DNA from: Bubalus kerabau
Taxonomy: Eukaryota > Chordata > Mammalia > Artiodactyla > Bovidae
Assembly (NCBI RefSeq): GCF_029407905.1
Contig: NC_073637.1
Location: 54,932,501 to 54,996,500 of the forward strand
Direction of reading: 5' to 3'
Length of the DNA: 64,000 bases
Position numbers and translations under genes: made by a program. Shown in pieces: positions 46,918 to 58,554 of the stretch. Position 1 is the first letter of the stretch. Each line of letters starts with the position of its first letter. The notes beneath the pieces are model-generated. The model did not search any database. It had not been told where the DNA came from and worked only from the letters and a program-made list of their open reading frames with translations.

Positions 46918-47519
46918 CTAAGTATTTCATAAAATCGATCTTAAAACTAATAACTGAATTCAGTAAAGTTGCAGGATACATCATCAACACTCAGAAATCA
47001 GTTGCATTCCTATACACTTACAATATCCAATTCAAATAAGAAACTAAGAGAGAAATAAGAAAATGGGAAAAAATCCCATTTACAATAAGATTAAAAAATA
47101 AAATACTTAGACATAAACTTAGTCAAGAAGGTAAAAGATTGTATATTGAAAATTACAAAACATTGCTAAAAGAAATCAAAATAAGTAGAAACATATCCTA
47201 TACTAATGCATTGGAAGACTGAATATTATTAAAATATTTATAATACCCAAAGTGATCTATAGATTTAATGCAATCCCTATCAGAATTTGAAAGGCATTTC
47301 ATGCAGAAATATTCAAAATATCCTAAAATTTGTACAGCATCTCTAGAGACCCCTAGCTACAACCCTGAGCCACAAGAACAAAGTTGGAAACCTTCTACTC
47401 CCTGATTGTATAACATACTATGAAGTAACACTAATTAAATCAACCTGGCACTGCCATAAAGACAGATATGTAGACAAACAGAAAAGATAGAGAGCTTACA
47501 AATAAACACTTCCATATAT

Positions 47520-47686
47520 GATAAGGGACAACAGAGGATGAGATAGTTGGATGGCATCATTTACTCAATGGACATGAGTTTGAGCAAGCTCTGGGAGTTG
47601 GTAATGAACAGGGAAGCCTGATGTGCTGCACTCCATAGGGTCGCAAAGGGTCAGACATGACTGAGCAACTGAACTGAACTGAAGTG
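47520..47686 (+). mobile_element. BovB 3' end inside the old L1
   Basis: About 165 bases from gggacaacagaggatgagat to a (GAACT)-type tail (actgaactgaactgaagtg). L1 sequence lies on both sides, but about half a kilobase of L1 is missing across the insertion. Confidence 0.9.
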
Positions 47687-48090
47687 AAACACATGTAAGG
47701 ATGTTCACCATCACTAATCATTGGAGAAAGTCAAATCAAAACCACACTGAGACATCATCTCATACCCAACAAGATGACTACTATCAAAAGAACAGAAAAT
47801 GATAAATGTAGGTGAGGATGCAAAAAATGTGGAACCCTTCTGCACTGCTAATGGAAATATAAAAAGTTGCAGAAATTATGGAAAATTGTGTGAAGAATCC
47901 ACAGAGAATTAACATAGAATTGCCATACAATCCAGGTATACTCATACAATAGAATATTATGCAGCTTAAAAAAAAAAAAAGAAGGAAATTTTATCTTAAG
48001 CTATAACATGGATGAACCAGGGAGATATTAAGCTAAGGAAAAGAAGCCAGTCACAAAAAGAAATGTACTTTATGATACTCATATTTTAAA

Positions 48091-48803
48091 ACCTTTAGTA
48101 ACAGTTTAAGAAGATTTGTGAATTTTTAATTTCTGACCTATCAAGTAGCATTTAGATTCCTGAAATTCAAATCAGAATTTTTTATGTTAGACACTCTGGT
48201 AATGTATAAGAAAATTCATTTTGTGTAGGTACTACCCTTGATTGGTTATATACAAGATAATACTTGTTTTCCTTTGTGCTTTGGCAAGAAGGAATACAAT
48301 TATTTTGCTTAAAATTATCACTTAGAAGACAGGTTAAGTGTTTAAGTATAGAGTTTAAGTATACTTGAACTTACAAGTTCAAAAACTTTATATGCCTATT
48401 CTGAATTTTGTACTTCTATGAAAATGCAGACTTGAATGACAGGTCAAATGGCATTCTATTTTAAGGAGGCTATTAATTTTCTAAATCCAATATAAAATAT
48501 TGAGTGAACATAAGTGCTCCCTCTGGAGAGAGAATATGTAATCATCATTAGATTCTCAAACAAGTTTATGACATAAGGGAACAAATTTTTACAAGCCATT
48601 ATTTTAAAAGTTTTTTCAAAACCAGTTTTCCTTTATCTAAACTATCCAACTGATACAGTAGTTGTAATCAGGATTGAAAGTTTACAGTGACATAAATGAC
48701 ATAAACTGGTACTTCTGGCTGATATTATCTGTGCAACTTTAAGCCAAACTCAGATGTCCTCTGTATTGTTTCAGATTAATACAAAGATGATGTAATTGTG
48801 ATA
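48091..48803. other. Unrecognised AT-rich sequence
   Basis: No repeat or gene recognised. Confidence 0.5.
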
Positions 48804-49647
48804 TCAGATCAGATCAGATCAGTCACTCAGTCGTGTCCGACTCTTTGCGACCCCATGAATCGCAGTACTCCAGGCCTCCCTGTCCATCACCAACTCCCGG
48901 AGTTCACTCAGAATCACGTCCATCGAGTCAGTGATGCCATCCAGCCATCTCACCCTCTGTCATCTTCTTCTCCTCCTGCCCCCAATTCCTCCCAGCATCA
49001 GAGTCTTTTCCAATGAGTCAACTCTTTGGATGAGGTGGCCAAAGTACTGGAGTTTCAGCTTCAGCATCATTCCTTCCAAAGAAATCCCAGGGCTGATCTC
49101 CTTCAGAATGGACTGGTTGGATCTCCTTGCAGTCCAAAGGACTCTCAAGAGTCTTCTCCAACATCACACTTCAAAAGCATCAATTCTTCGGCGCTCAGCC
49201 TTCTTCACAGTCCAACTCTCACATCCATACATGACCACAGGAAAAACCATAGCCTTGACTAGATGAACCTTTGTTGGCAAAGTAATGTCTCTGCTTTTGA
49301 ATATGCTATCTAGGTTGGTCATAACTTTCCTTCCAAGGGAGTAAGTGTCTTTTAATTTCATGGCTGCAGTCACCATCTGTAGTGATTTTCGAGCCTAGAA
49401 AAATAAAGTCTGACACTGTTTCCACTGTTTCCCCATCTATTTCCCATGAAGTGATGGGACTGGATTCCATGATCTTCATTTTCTGAATGTTGAGCTTTAA
49501 GCCAACTTTTTCACTCTCCACTTTCACTTTCATCAAGAGGCTTTTGAGTTCCTCTTCACTTTCTGCCATAAGGGTGGTGTCATCTGCCTATCTGAGGTTA
49601 TTGATATTTCTCCCAGCAATCTTAATTCCAGCTTGTGTTTCTTCCAG
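48804..49647 (-). pseudogene. BovB LINE 3' part, antisense, young type
   Basis: (GATCT)-type tail seen as repeated agatc units. On the minus strand it starts at the GLEETQAG region and runs through the ORF2 end. The YADD tyrosine codon has become a stop (tat to tag; complement near 49586-49600). Frames of 87 and 70 codons survive. It is an inverted partner of 53065-53908. Confidence 0.94.
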
Positions 49648-51045
49648 TATACATCCTCTATATTCCATTTATTTTCCTTTTCCTCTTCTAAAATTGCTTT
49701 ATTTTTACAATTCTTTGTAAAAACATGTACATCAACAGATAAACAGAGGGAATTAAGGAAGGTTATAAAGGTAATTCTTGGACTGGTCTAATATTATTAA
49801 AAGTATGTTTAAAGGGGAAAAATAAAAGAGTTTTGAAAAAGAGTGAAAAAAGTCTCTTCGTTCCCTAGGTAGAGAAGAGAGAGGAGGTTTTTCTCTTCAC
49901 TGTGGCTCTTGTTTTTAACCTCCTACTGTCATTTGCAGAGTATCTGTGCCTGAAATAAGAAGCTCATGACAGATGATGCTGGTAGCACTGAACACACAAG
50001 TAGATTTTTAACCTACAGGGTGAGAATTCAATAAAAAAACAGATGGTAACTTCTTAGAAACTAAGTGCATTCCTCTAGAGATAAAGTGGAGTGTTAAAAC
50101 ATTTTAACGTTGCACTGGAGCAGATAATTAGGGTAATTGCGACTCTTCAAAGACATAAGAAATAAGGTCTAAACCAACTTCCTTAAATTGTAAAGATTAT
50201 AACATTCTAAGGGGAACGTGGGCAGAAGAATGATTTTATAAAATGCAATAATATTTACAAAGGTGGCATGTGAGATTGAATAGGTTGTCTATTTCAACAT
50301 TATGTCCAAATACCAATTATATAATTAAGGAAGCAAAATCAGGCTGCCTCTAATTCACATGAAAACTGGTAAAGTTGCAAAAATGTAAAAACTGTCAAGC
50401 TGGTTTAGAGACGCAAAGAAACAAGTGCACAAACACATACACCGAATAAGCAGAAATACTATGTGAATACATAATAGAAATACTAAGGAAAAAAATTAAT
50501 TTTGTTTGATTTTAGACCACTTCAGTCATTCCAGCATATCATGGTTTGCACAGTCACAACAATATTATCTTCTGGTTTTTATTTTTGCCTATTTAATTAT
50601 GACTCCAAATGAACAAATTTTGAAATATCATAGGCAAAGGCTGTATGAAACACTTTTCAAAGTAGAATACCAATACACATACACAGATAAATGCAGTATC
50701 TTATTTTTCTAACCTCTGTATACTTTCATAATAATCAACCCTTCCTATCCATTACTTAATATTAGACTTCTAGTTGGGGTCCTCTCTATAAGTTCCTTGG
50801 ACTTTTTCAAAAATATTAATATTCGTTCTGTGTATTCATCCTCTGTCCTTCCAGAGCCACTTTCATTGTACATCTTTAGAATCTTTCAGTGGCTTTCCTC
50901 GGTCATGTGCTTCCATTTTCCACCCCATCTCTATACACATATATATTACATAGTGAGAAGAATTTTGTTTTTAAACATATAAACCCTTTCACATGGCATT
51001 TATATATAAATCTGTTTCCTTTGTACTTTATCCTACACTAAGTAA
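49648..51045. other. Unrecognised sequence
   Basis: About 1.4 kb. A strong splice acceptor (ctactgtcatttgcag) ends at 49939, but all three frames behind it stop quickly, so no exon is called. No repeat recognised. Confidence 0.45.
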
Positions 51046-51179
51046 TGTGTCTTCCACCTACCATATAGACCTTTCTTCTCATTGTCAGCCTTTTTCACTA
51101 CATTCCAGCTACATTGTGTCCTATCTAATTTTTCATGAAGATCAAAATGATCTGGTCCTGGGATTTCTAAATTAATTGT

Positions 51180-51393
51180 TGGTTGGTTGGTTGAGTCGCT
51201 AAGTTGGGTCTGACTCTTGCAACCCCAAGGACGGTAGGCTGACAGGCTCCTCTGCCCACGGGATTCTGCAGGAAAGAATGCTTGAGTGGGTTCCCATTTC
51301 CTTCTCCAAGGGATCTTCCCAACCCAGGAATCGAACTGGGGTCTTCTGCATTGCAGGCAGATTCTTTACCAATTGAGTTATTAGAGAATTGCC
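51180..51393 (-). mobile_element. Bov-tA SINE nested in L2
   Basis: Antisense copy starting with a (GGTT) run, then gagtcgctaagttgggtctg; the B-box complement is at gaatcgaactggg and the end at ccaattgagttat. Moderately diverged. Confidence 0.9.
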
Positions 51394-51554
51394 TCTTCCT
51401 AATTAGATGTTTGCTGGGCTGGCCATTTCAAATTATGGTCTTCATTTAGATATTTCTTCTCAAAGCAATCCTTCCTAATTCACTTGCTTGGCTACACTTT
51501 ATCCCAGAACTCTCAATTTCAATATTTTTTTGATTAGATTTTTCACGGTTAGCT

Positions 51555-51570
51555 TTTTTTTTTTTTTTTC
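51555..51570. repeat. Poly-T run
   Basis: About 16 T inside the L2 remnant. Confidence 0.85.
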
Positions 51571-51849
51571 TTTGAGAGGTGGGTAATATGTTGCTTTTGT
51601 TGTTTTGTTCTTCCACTCTTCTCATGTCCACATCTGTCTTCCCACTAGGAAGAAAGATCTATGTCATTATTGCTCCATTTCCAGGGAGCCTAGAAGATTA
51701 CCTGACATAGAATAGATGTCTATAGATGCTTTTATAATTAATATATGAAGAAGTACATAAACAAATATAAGGTTGTCATCCTCCATTTGACAATAAAATT
51801 TCCTTTTAGGCTTAGATTTAATAATATCAGTAATCTGCTAAAAATCTTT

Positions 51850-52020
51850 TAACACATTCCCACTGCATTTGTTATTAAATCCAACTTCATTGTAATGTTG
51901 TATGAGGACCTTTAGAAGTTGGTCTCAATGTGTAGTTCCATACTTTCTCCTATCACTTTTCACTATAAAGCACTTACCACATTAACTGGAAATCATGTTA
52001 ACCACATTAACACTAAAAGA
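51850..52020 (+). mobile_element. Second L2 LINE fragment
   Basis: ttaaatccaacttcattgta, then gaggacctttagaagttggt and ctttctcctatcac resemble the L2 aaactccttagcc, aaggcccttcacaatctgg and ctccctac blocks. Diverged. Confidence 0.45.
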
Positions 52021-52107
52021 GGAAATACCATGGACTTTTGTGTCTCTTATAATTTAATATACAATGCTCTTTGCCTGTAATAACTTCTTTTGTTTAAATA
52101 ATTAGAA

Positions 52108-52321
52108 GTGAAAGTGTGTTAGTTTCTCAGCTGGGTCAGACTCTTTGTGACCACATAGAGTGTAGCCTTCCAGGCTCTTCTGTCCATGGAACTCGCCAGG
52201 CAAGAATAGTGGAGTGGGTAGCCATTCCCTTCTCCAGGAGATCTTCCCAACTCAGGGACTGAACCTGTGTCTCCTGCATTGCAGGCATATTCTTCATCAT
52301 CTGAGCCACCATGAAAGCCCC
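52108..52321 (-). mobile_element. Bov-tA SINE, antisense
   Basis: From gaagtgaaagtgtgttagtt to gagccaccatgaaagccccc, with the tRNA-like head complete. Flanks share only taatta. Confidence 0.92.
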
Positions 52322-52361
52322 CATTCCTAATTATGTTCTAAAATCCTGCTGAATTATTACT

Positions 52362-53908
52362 TCTCACCGATCTAGAGCCAGACATCCTGGAATGTGAAGT
52401 CAAGTGGGCCTTAGAAAGCATCATTATGAACAAAGCTAATGGAGGTGATGGAATTCCAGTTGAGCTGTTCCAAATCCTGAAAGATGATGCTGTGAAAGTG
52501 CTGCACTCAATATGCCAACAAATTTAGAAAACTCAGCAGTGGCCACAGGACTGGAAAAAGTCAGTTTTCATTCCAATCCCAAAGAAAGGCAATGCCAAAG
52601 AATGCTCAAACTACCGCACAATTGCACTCATCTCACACACTAGTAAAGTAATGCTCAAAATTCTCCAAGCCAGGCTTCAGCAATATGTGAACCGTGAACT
52701 CCCTGATGTTCAAGCTGGATTTAGAAAAGGCAGAGGAACCAGAGATCAAATTGTCAACATCCTCTGGATCATGGAAAAAGCAAGAGAGTTCCAGAAAGAC
52801 ATCTATTTCTGCTTTATTGACTATGCCAAAGCCTTTGACTGTGTGGATCACAATAAACTGTGGAATATTCTGAAAGAGATGGGAATACCAGATCACCTGA
52901 TCTGCCTCTTGAGAAATCTGTATGCAGGTCAGGAAGCAACAGTTAGAACTGGACATGGAACAACAGACTGGTTCCAAATAGGAAAAGAAGTTCATCAAGG
53001 CTGTATATTGTCACCCTGTTTATTTAACTTATATGCAGAGTACATCATGAGAAACGCTGGACTGGAAGAAACACAAGCTGGAATCAAGATTGTCGGGTGA
53101 AATATCAATAACTTCAGATATGCAGATGACACCATCCTTATGGCAGAAAGTGAAGAGGAACTCAAAAGCCTCTTGATGAAAGTGAAAGTGGAGATTGAAG
53201 AAGTTGGCTTAAAGCTCAACATTCAGAAAACAAAGATCATGGCATCCGATCCCATCACTTCATGGGAAATAGATGGGGAAACAGTGGAAACAGTGTCAGA
53301 CTTTATTTTTCTAGGCTCGAAAATCACTGCAGATGGTGACTGCAGCCATGAAATTAAAAGATGCTTACTCCTTGGAAGGAAAGTTATGACCAACCTAGAC
53401 AGCATATTCAAAAGCAGAGACATTACTTTGCCAACAAAGTTTCGTCTAGTCAAGGCTATGGTTTTTCCTGTGGTCATGTATGGATGTGAGAGTTGGACTG
53501 TGAAGAAGGCTGAGCGCTGAAGAATTGATGCTTTTGAACTGTGGTGTTGGAGAAGACTCTTGAGAGTCCCTTGGACTTCAAGGACATCTAACCAGTCCAT
53601 TCTGAAGGAGATCAGCCCTGGGATTTCTTTGGAAGGAATGATGCTGAAGCTGAAACTCCAGTGCTTTGGCCACCTCATGCGAAGAGTTGACTCATTGGAA
53701 AAGACTCTGATGCTGGGAGGGATTGGGGGCAAGAGGAGAAGGGGATGACAGAGGATGAGATGGCTGGATGGCATCACTGTCTCGATGGACATGAGTCTGA
53801 GTGAACTCCGGGAGTTGGTGATGGACAGGGAGGTCTGGCGTGCCTAGATTCATGGGGTCACAAAGAGTAGGATATGACTGAGTGACTGATCTGATCTGAT
53901 CTGATCTT
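52362..53908 (+). pseudogene. BovB LINE, 1.5 kb, youngest-looking copy
   Basis: 5'-truncated just before LEPDILECEVKWALES. A 149-codon frame (52651-53100) carries the reverse transcriptase from LQARLQQYVNRELPDVQAGF through FIDYAKAFDCVDH and SPCLFNLYAEYIMRNAG. A stop (tga at 53098) precedes an intact YADD (53119-53130). A further 126-codon frame (53140-53520) continues to CESWTVKKAER. The tail is (GATCT)n. The 189-codon minus frame is a shadow. Confidence 0.96.
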
Positions 53909-54804
53909 TAGTTTACAAATTATCCCAGAAGGAATTAGGCAGTCACCCCTCAAGTTCTCAAAGCAATGTTTCTGCACCTCTCTCTGTATTGTCTATCTCA
54001 TTTTCATGCAATTATATATTTGTGACAAATTGCTCCAAAAGTAAGTCCTTAAGGATAAAAATATGCAATAATAACCCTCATATCCTTGTGTTCTAGCAGA
54101 ATGTCTAACATATAGAAAATGAATGCATATTTTGGAGAATTCATATTTTTCTGGTAACATTTTAAACATTACAAAATTTTATGTGATCTTTGAACCGAAA
54201 TAAAACTAACATCCTTTTATCTTTTTAATGTATGCTTTATTGTTCCAATTTCCTGTCTTATGAATTGATTACTTTTAAATTTGAGTAACAATTTCATTTG
54301 TCTTTTGTCCTAAAATACATTCTAAACATATACGGTATTGATATCAACTAAGACAATAGTCCTATAAGCTTCTAGATCAAGGCATTGCTTATTCAACCGA
54401 GTTAAGTTCCTATCTTATTCTAGGTCCTATATTTGGAGCTGAGAATAAACAGATGAGAGATTTGGTACTTCTGCCTTTAGAGAACTTTACAATCTCCTTA
54501 AACATTTTCATTACAATTTCATGTCAAGTATATGATTGAAGAGCCAAGGTGCTATGAGAAATCAAAAAAGGGTAAGAAACACAGGTGAAGAGAAAAATAG
54601 GAAAATAGATGAGTCAACACAATCAGCATCGTGTGAAGAGAGTGAGGAAAGTATAGGAACACTATTAAACAAGAGTGAAAATATAACAAACTTAAGAAAA
54701 TTGTCAAGCAATTTTGCCATGATGGGCCTTTCTATTATCTATTATCTGGTAAACTAATCCACAACTTATTGCCTCATATTTACCTAATTTTATTTCCTCT
54801 CATA
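53909..54804. other. Unrecognised AT-rich sequence
   Basis: About 900 bases. A 73-codon + frame (54536-54757) rich in Ser, Glu and Asn has no splice or family support. 54370-54500 may be an ancient repeat. Confidence 0.45.
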
Positions 54805-55095
54805 ATTTTATGTGCTGATTTGACTCAGCTGGGTGGTTCCTGCTTACCATCTTACATGTCATTGCTGACAGATGGTGGCTCATACAAGCATCATCTGAAA
54901 GCCCTATTGTGCTGGGCATCCATAATAGGTTTTTCACTCACAAGCAATTGACTCAGTTGAGAAAGCTGGAAGATTTAAAGGCTGACTGGGCATTTCAATC
55001 TTTATTTCTACACTAAATCTTCACTTGGATTGTTTGGGCTTTCTCATAGTATGGAGACTCCAGGGTAGTAAGACTTCATTTATGGTTACTCAGGA
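54805..55095 (-). mobile_element. MLT1-like MaLR LTR fragment, antisense
   Basis: tgactcagctgggtggttcc, ctgacagatggtggctcata and gggctttctcatagtatgga follow the order of a common MaLR-type LTR in antisense. An ancient, noncoding LTR piece only. Confidence 0.5.
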
Positions 55096-55552
55096 CTTCC
55101 AAGCATACAAAGATGAAAATAAGTATAACATCTTAAAGGTTTAAGCTTGAAACTGACACCTAATTATTCCTGCAACAACTTGTTAATTAAAATATAGTAA
55201 TAAAACTAGACCAGATTTACTGCAGGATCAAACCAAGCAAGATGAATAGAAATAGGCATAATTTATTTGGGGACATACTTTGGAAACCAGCCAACACACT
55301 GGGCTACTCTAATTAGTATAAAAAGTAATAAATAAAAAATAACAAAGTTGAGATCATTACTACTATTAAGTCATTACATTTCACACTGATACATAAACAA
55401 CCAGAGGGCATCCCTTACCCTGCCAGTGTGAAAGACAGGAAGTACACTTAGATGAATCATTCTACATTTGTAAATTCTAAAACTGGAGAGGTTTGGAATT
55501 CTGAAATCTGTAAGTTATTAGGTAGTTTGTTGGTCCTAAATTAGAACACTCT
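55096..55552. other. Unrecognised AT-rich sequence
   Basis: No repeat or gene recognised. Confidence 0.5.
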
Positions 55553-56048
55553 AAATGACCAACATATACAGCATATTAAAAAGCAGAGACATTACTTTGC
55601 TGACAAATGTCCATCTGGTCAAAGCTATGGTTTTTCCAGTAGTCATGTATGGAGGGGAGAGTTGGACTATAACAAAATCTGAGTGCCAAAGAATTGATGG
55701 TTTTGAACTGTGGTGTTGGAGAAGACTCTTGAGAGTCCCTTGGATTGCACAGACATCCAACCAGTCTATCCTAAAGAAAATCAGTCCTGAATGTTTATTG
55801 GAAGGGCTGATGCTGAAGCTTAAGGCGGCCAATACTTTGGCTGCCTGATGCAAAGAACTGACTCCTTGGTAAAGACCCTGATGCTGGGAAAGATTGACGG
55901 CAGGAGAAGGATGACAGAGGATTAAATGGTTGAATGAATCACTGACTCAAAGAACATGAGTTTGAGCAAGCTCTGGGAGTTGGTGATGGACAGGGAAGCC
56001 TGGCGTGCTATGGTCCATGGGGTCACTGAGTGACTGAACTGAACTGAA
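55553..56048 (+). pseudogene. BovB LINE 3' end
   Basis: 5'-truncated copy from the ctaaatgaccaacatataca region to a (GAACT)-type tail. A 97-codon frame (55555-55848) reads the ORF2 C-terminus, for example SRDITLLTNVHLVKAMVFPV. Moderately diverged. Confidence 0.93.
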
Positions 56049-56739
56049 ATGATGTTTGAATCTTTACTTAAACTAGCAAACTCTGTTCTTATGTTAAGCA
56101 TAAAACAAACAAGATAGGATCTAGTGCCCATTATAATTGAATCCAATCCATTATTATAAAAGAGAAACATTTAGAAAATCAATGGCTAGCTTTTAAGTGT
56201 AAATTATTCCCATTTTTATGTGACTGTGACTAGAAAACAAAAATCTTTAGATGATTAAAAGCAGTTATTAAAGTTAGATTTACTATCAATAGTCTTCCAT
56301 TTTCTTCAATATTTAAATGTCATACTTTGCAATATGTTTTTCTGTGACTGTTAGCCTCACAGTTTTATGGCTAAGGATTGCCACTATTCTAAAAGACAGC
56401 TACTTCAAAAGTTCTTATCAATATATTTGATTAAAATATGATCATAAATGGAAAAATACAAAAATACAACTGGATAGTACCAGCAATTCTGTGTAATAGG
56501 ACTTTTATATACAAAGGAGAACAAATTTTAAACTAAAATATGTATATGTATATAAATATATAAGAAAGCTTTATGAACTACAAGCATATATATATATATA
56601 TATATGAAAAAGCTTTATAAACAATAACATGGTTAAAAATATATATATAAGCAATTTTTCTTGTTGCAATCTAATAATTTGATTGGGAAGATGAATTTAT
56701 CCTCATTTACTTCTTTGATAAAAACATTTTGAGAAATTT
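56049..56739. other. Unrecognised AT-rich sequence with TA runs
   Basis: Contains a (TA) run at 56585-56604 and a second short one near 56637-56648. Two similar segments, agaaagctttatgaac and gaaaaagctttataaac, flank the first run. Confidence 0.5.
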
Positions 56740-57000
56740 ATCTCTACATAGAAATTTCTACCTAGCACTATGCTAGATATAGAAGAAAACATCAGTAAGA
56801 ACAATGGTAATAATTTGACCCTAACAAAATTAATTTTTTAATGGAAGAGCTGACATGTCAACACAAATTTAAAATGCAAAGTCACAAGTGTTATAAGAGT
56901 AGTATGTATAGCATGCTCTGGAAGCATAGAAAATTTGAAGAACTCTTTCTTTAGAGAATTATTGGCAGAGGATATGCTTGAAGTGAATACTTGAAATAAT
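56740..57000 (+). other. Ancient repeat-like segment, unclassified
   Basis: ctagcactatgctagatata, then acaagtgttataagagtagt and gaggatatgcttgaag follow the order of a common ancient mammalian repeat (ggcactgttctagg, gtgataagtgctatg, gacctgaagg). No name assigned. Confidence 0.4.
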
Positions 57001-57375
57001 GTAATAAATCTGTAAAGAGTACCATTTGATTTGAGAAGGGGAAGAGGTCAGTGTGAAGCTGTCTTTGTAAAGCTGAACTTCATCAGCAATGCCACAATCC
57101 CTGTTAACTCTGACAAACTCTCCTTGTTATCTCATCAATTACTGTATTAATTTCCAATTGAAGCTGTAACAAATTACAGCAAAATTAGTGGCTTCAGCAA
57201 CAGGAATGTATTATCTTATGGTTCTGTAGGTCAGAAACCCAACATAGCTCACATCAGGCAAAAATTAAGGTGCTGGCAGAGCAGTATTTCTTTCTGGAGT
57301 CTTAAGGGGAGGATGGGTGTCCTTGCTCACTCAGATTTTGGCAGAATTTAGTTACTTCCAGTTGTAAGAATGAAG

Positions 57376-58554
57376 CAAAGTAATTCATAAACACAACAAA
57401 AAGACAATCCACAGAATGGGAGAAAATATTTTCAAATGAAGCCACCAAGGGTATTAATCTCCAAACTATACAAATAGTTCATGTAGCTCAATATAAAAAA
57501 AGAACCCTATCAAAGAATGGGCAGATCTAAATAGACATTTATCCAAAGAAGATCTAAAAATGGCTGACAGGCACAAGAAAAGATGCTCCATGCTGCTAAT
57601 TATTGGAGAAATGCAAATCAAAACTATAATGAATTATCACCTCATACTAGTTAGAATGACCAGCATCAAAAAAATCTACAAATAAGAAATGCTGGTGAGG
57701 GTGTGGAGAAAAGGGAACTGTAAGTGTAGAGGTTCCTTAATGAACTAAAAATAGAGCCAACATATGATCCAGCAATCCCATTCCTGGGCATATATCTGGA
57801 GGAAACCATACTTTGAAAAGATAATTGCACCCCAATGTTCATTGTAGCAGTGTTTACAATAGCCAAGACATGGAAGCTACCTAAATGGCCACAGATGGAA
57901 GAATGGATAAAGATGTGGTAGATATATACAATGGAATATTACTCAGCCATAAAACCATGCCATTTGCAGCAACATGGATATACCTAGAGATTGTCATACT
58001 GAGTGAAGTCAGACAGAGAAAGATAAATACATGATATTGCTTATATGTAGAATCTAAAAAAAAAAAATGATACAAAGGAACTTGTTTATGAAACAGAAAT
58101 AGAGTCAAAGAAGTAGAAAATAAACTTATGGTTACCAAGGGAGAAAGGGAAGAGCCTGGTAGACTGTAGTCCATGGGGTTGCTAAGAGTCAAACACAACT
58201 GAGAGACTTCCCTTTCACTTTTCACTTTCATGCATTGGAGAAGGAAATGGCAACCCACCCCAGTGTTCTTGCCTGCAGAATCCCAGGGACAGGGGAGCCT
58301 GGTGGGCTGCTGTCTGTGGGGTCGCACAGATTCGGACACAACTGAAGCGACTTCGCAGCAGCAGCAGCAGCATACATAAAATAGATAACTAATAAGAACT
58401 TACTGTATAGCACAGGAAACTCTACTCAATATTCCTTAGTGACCTATATGGATGAAGAATCTAAACATGTATATGTGTAACTGATTCACTTTGCCATAAG
58501 CAGAAACTAACACAACATTGTAAATCAACTATAATCCTGTTAAAAAAAAAAAAA
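57376..58554 (+). mobile_element. L1 LINE 3' part inserted in the LTR
   Basis: 5'-truncated L1 with ORF2 C-terminal sequence (gggagaaaatattttcaaat through tactcagccataaaacc), 3' UTR and poly-A. A perfect 10-bp duplication aagaatgaag lies at 57366-57375 and 58555-58564. A BovA2 interrupts its 3' UTR. The ORF2 remnant has stops and a small deletion near 57720. Confidence 0.93.
58148..58371 (+). mobile_element. BovA2 SINE inside the L1
   Basis: Sense dimer whose first unit is truncated (starts at agagcctggtagactgtagt). The atgcattggagaaggaaatg linker, a second unit and a (CAG) run follow. Some L1 3' UTR sequence appears to be missing at the junction. Confidence 0.92.

Larger units (their letters stand above)
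44915..48090 (+). mobile_element. Old L1 mosaic: 5' UTR, ORF1, then parts of ORF2
   Basis: Begins with an L1 5' end (gaagatgatggaataggaag). 5' UTR-like sequence and ORF1 remnants follow (about 45650-46640; the best part is 46347-46547, ending in KISSKLKEKLRFFEKNKS). After a SINE it jumps to the late reverse transcriptase (46928-47515, from tcagtaaagttgcaggatac). After a BovB tail it jumps again to the C-terminus (47687-48090). Most of the endonuclease, early RT and thumb are missing. Nothing is coding. Confidence 0.8.
51050..51755 (+). mobile_element. L2 LINE 3' part, split by a Bov-tA
   Basis: Left of the SINE, ctacattccagctacattgt matches the L2 ccagccacac region. Right of it come ctcaaagcaatccttcctaa, ctgtcttcccactaggaaga and ctagaagattacctgacata, matching the L2 3' end (agaggccttccc, gtctccccactagaatg, cctagcacagtgcctggcaca). 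Confidence 0.6.

Noticed and set aside
49890..50030. Strong splice acceptor ctactgtcatttgcag and a donor-like ggtgag downstream
   Set aside because: All three frames in between contain stops, so a coding exon is unlikely. A noncoding exon cannot be excluded.
53223..53792. 189-codon open frame on the minus strand
   Set aside because: It is the antisense shadow of the BovB ORF2 at 52362-53908. The same shadow appears opposite other BovB copies (for example 41442-42002 on + and 19925-20321).
54536..54757. 73-codon Ser/Glu-rich + frame
   Set aside because: Low-complexity AT-rich composition, with no splice sites or family resemblance.
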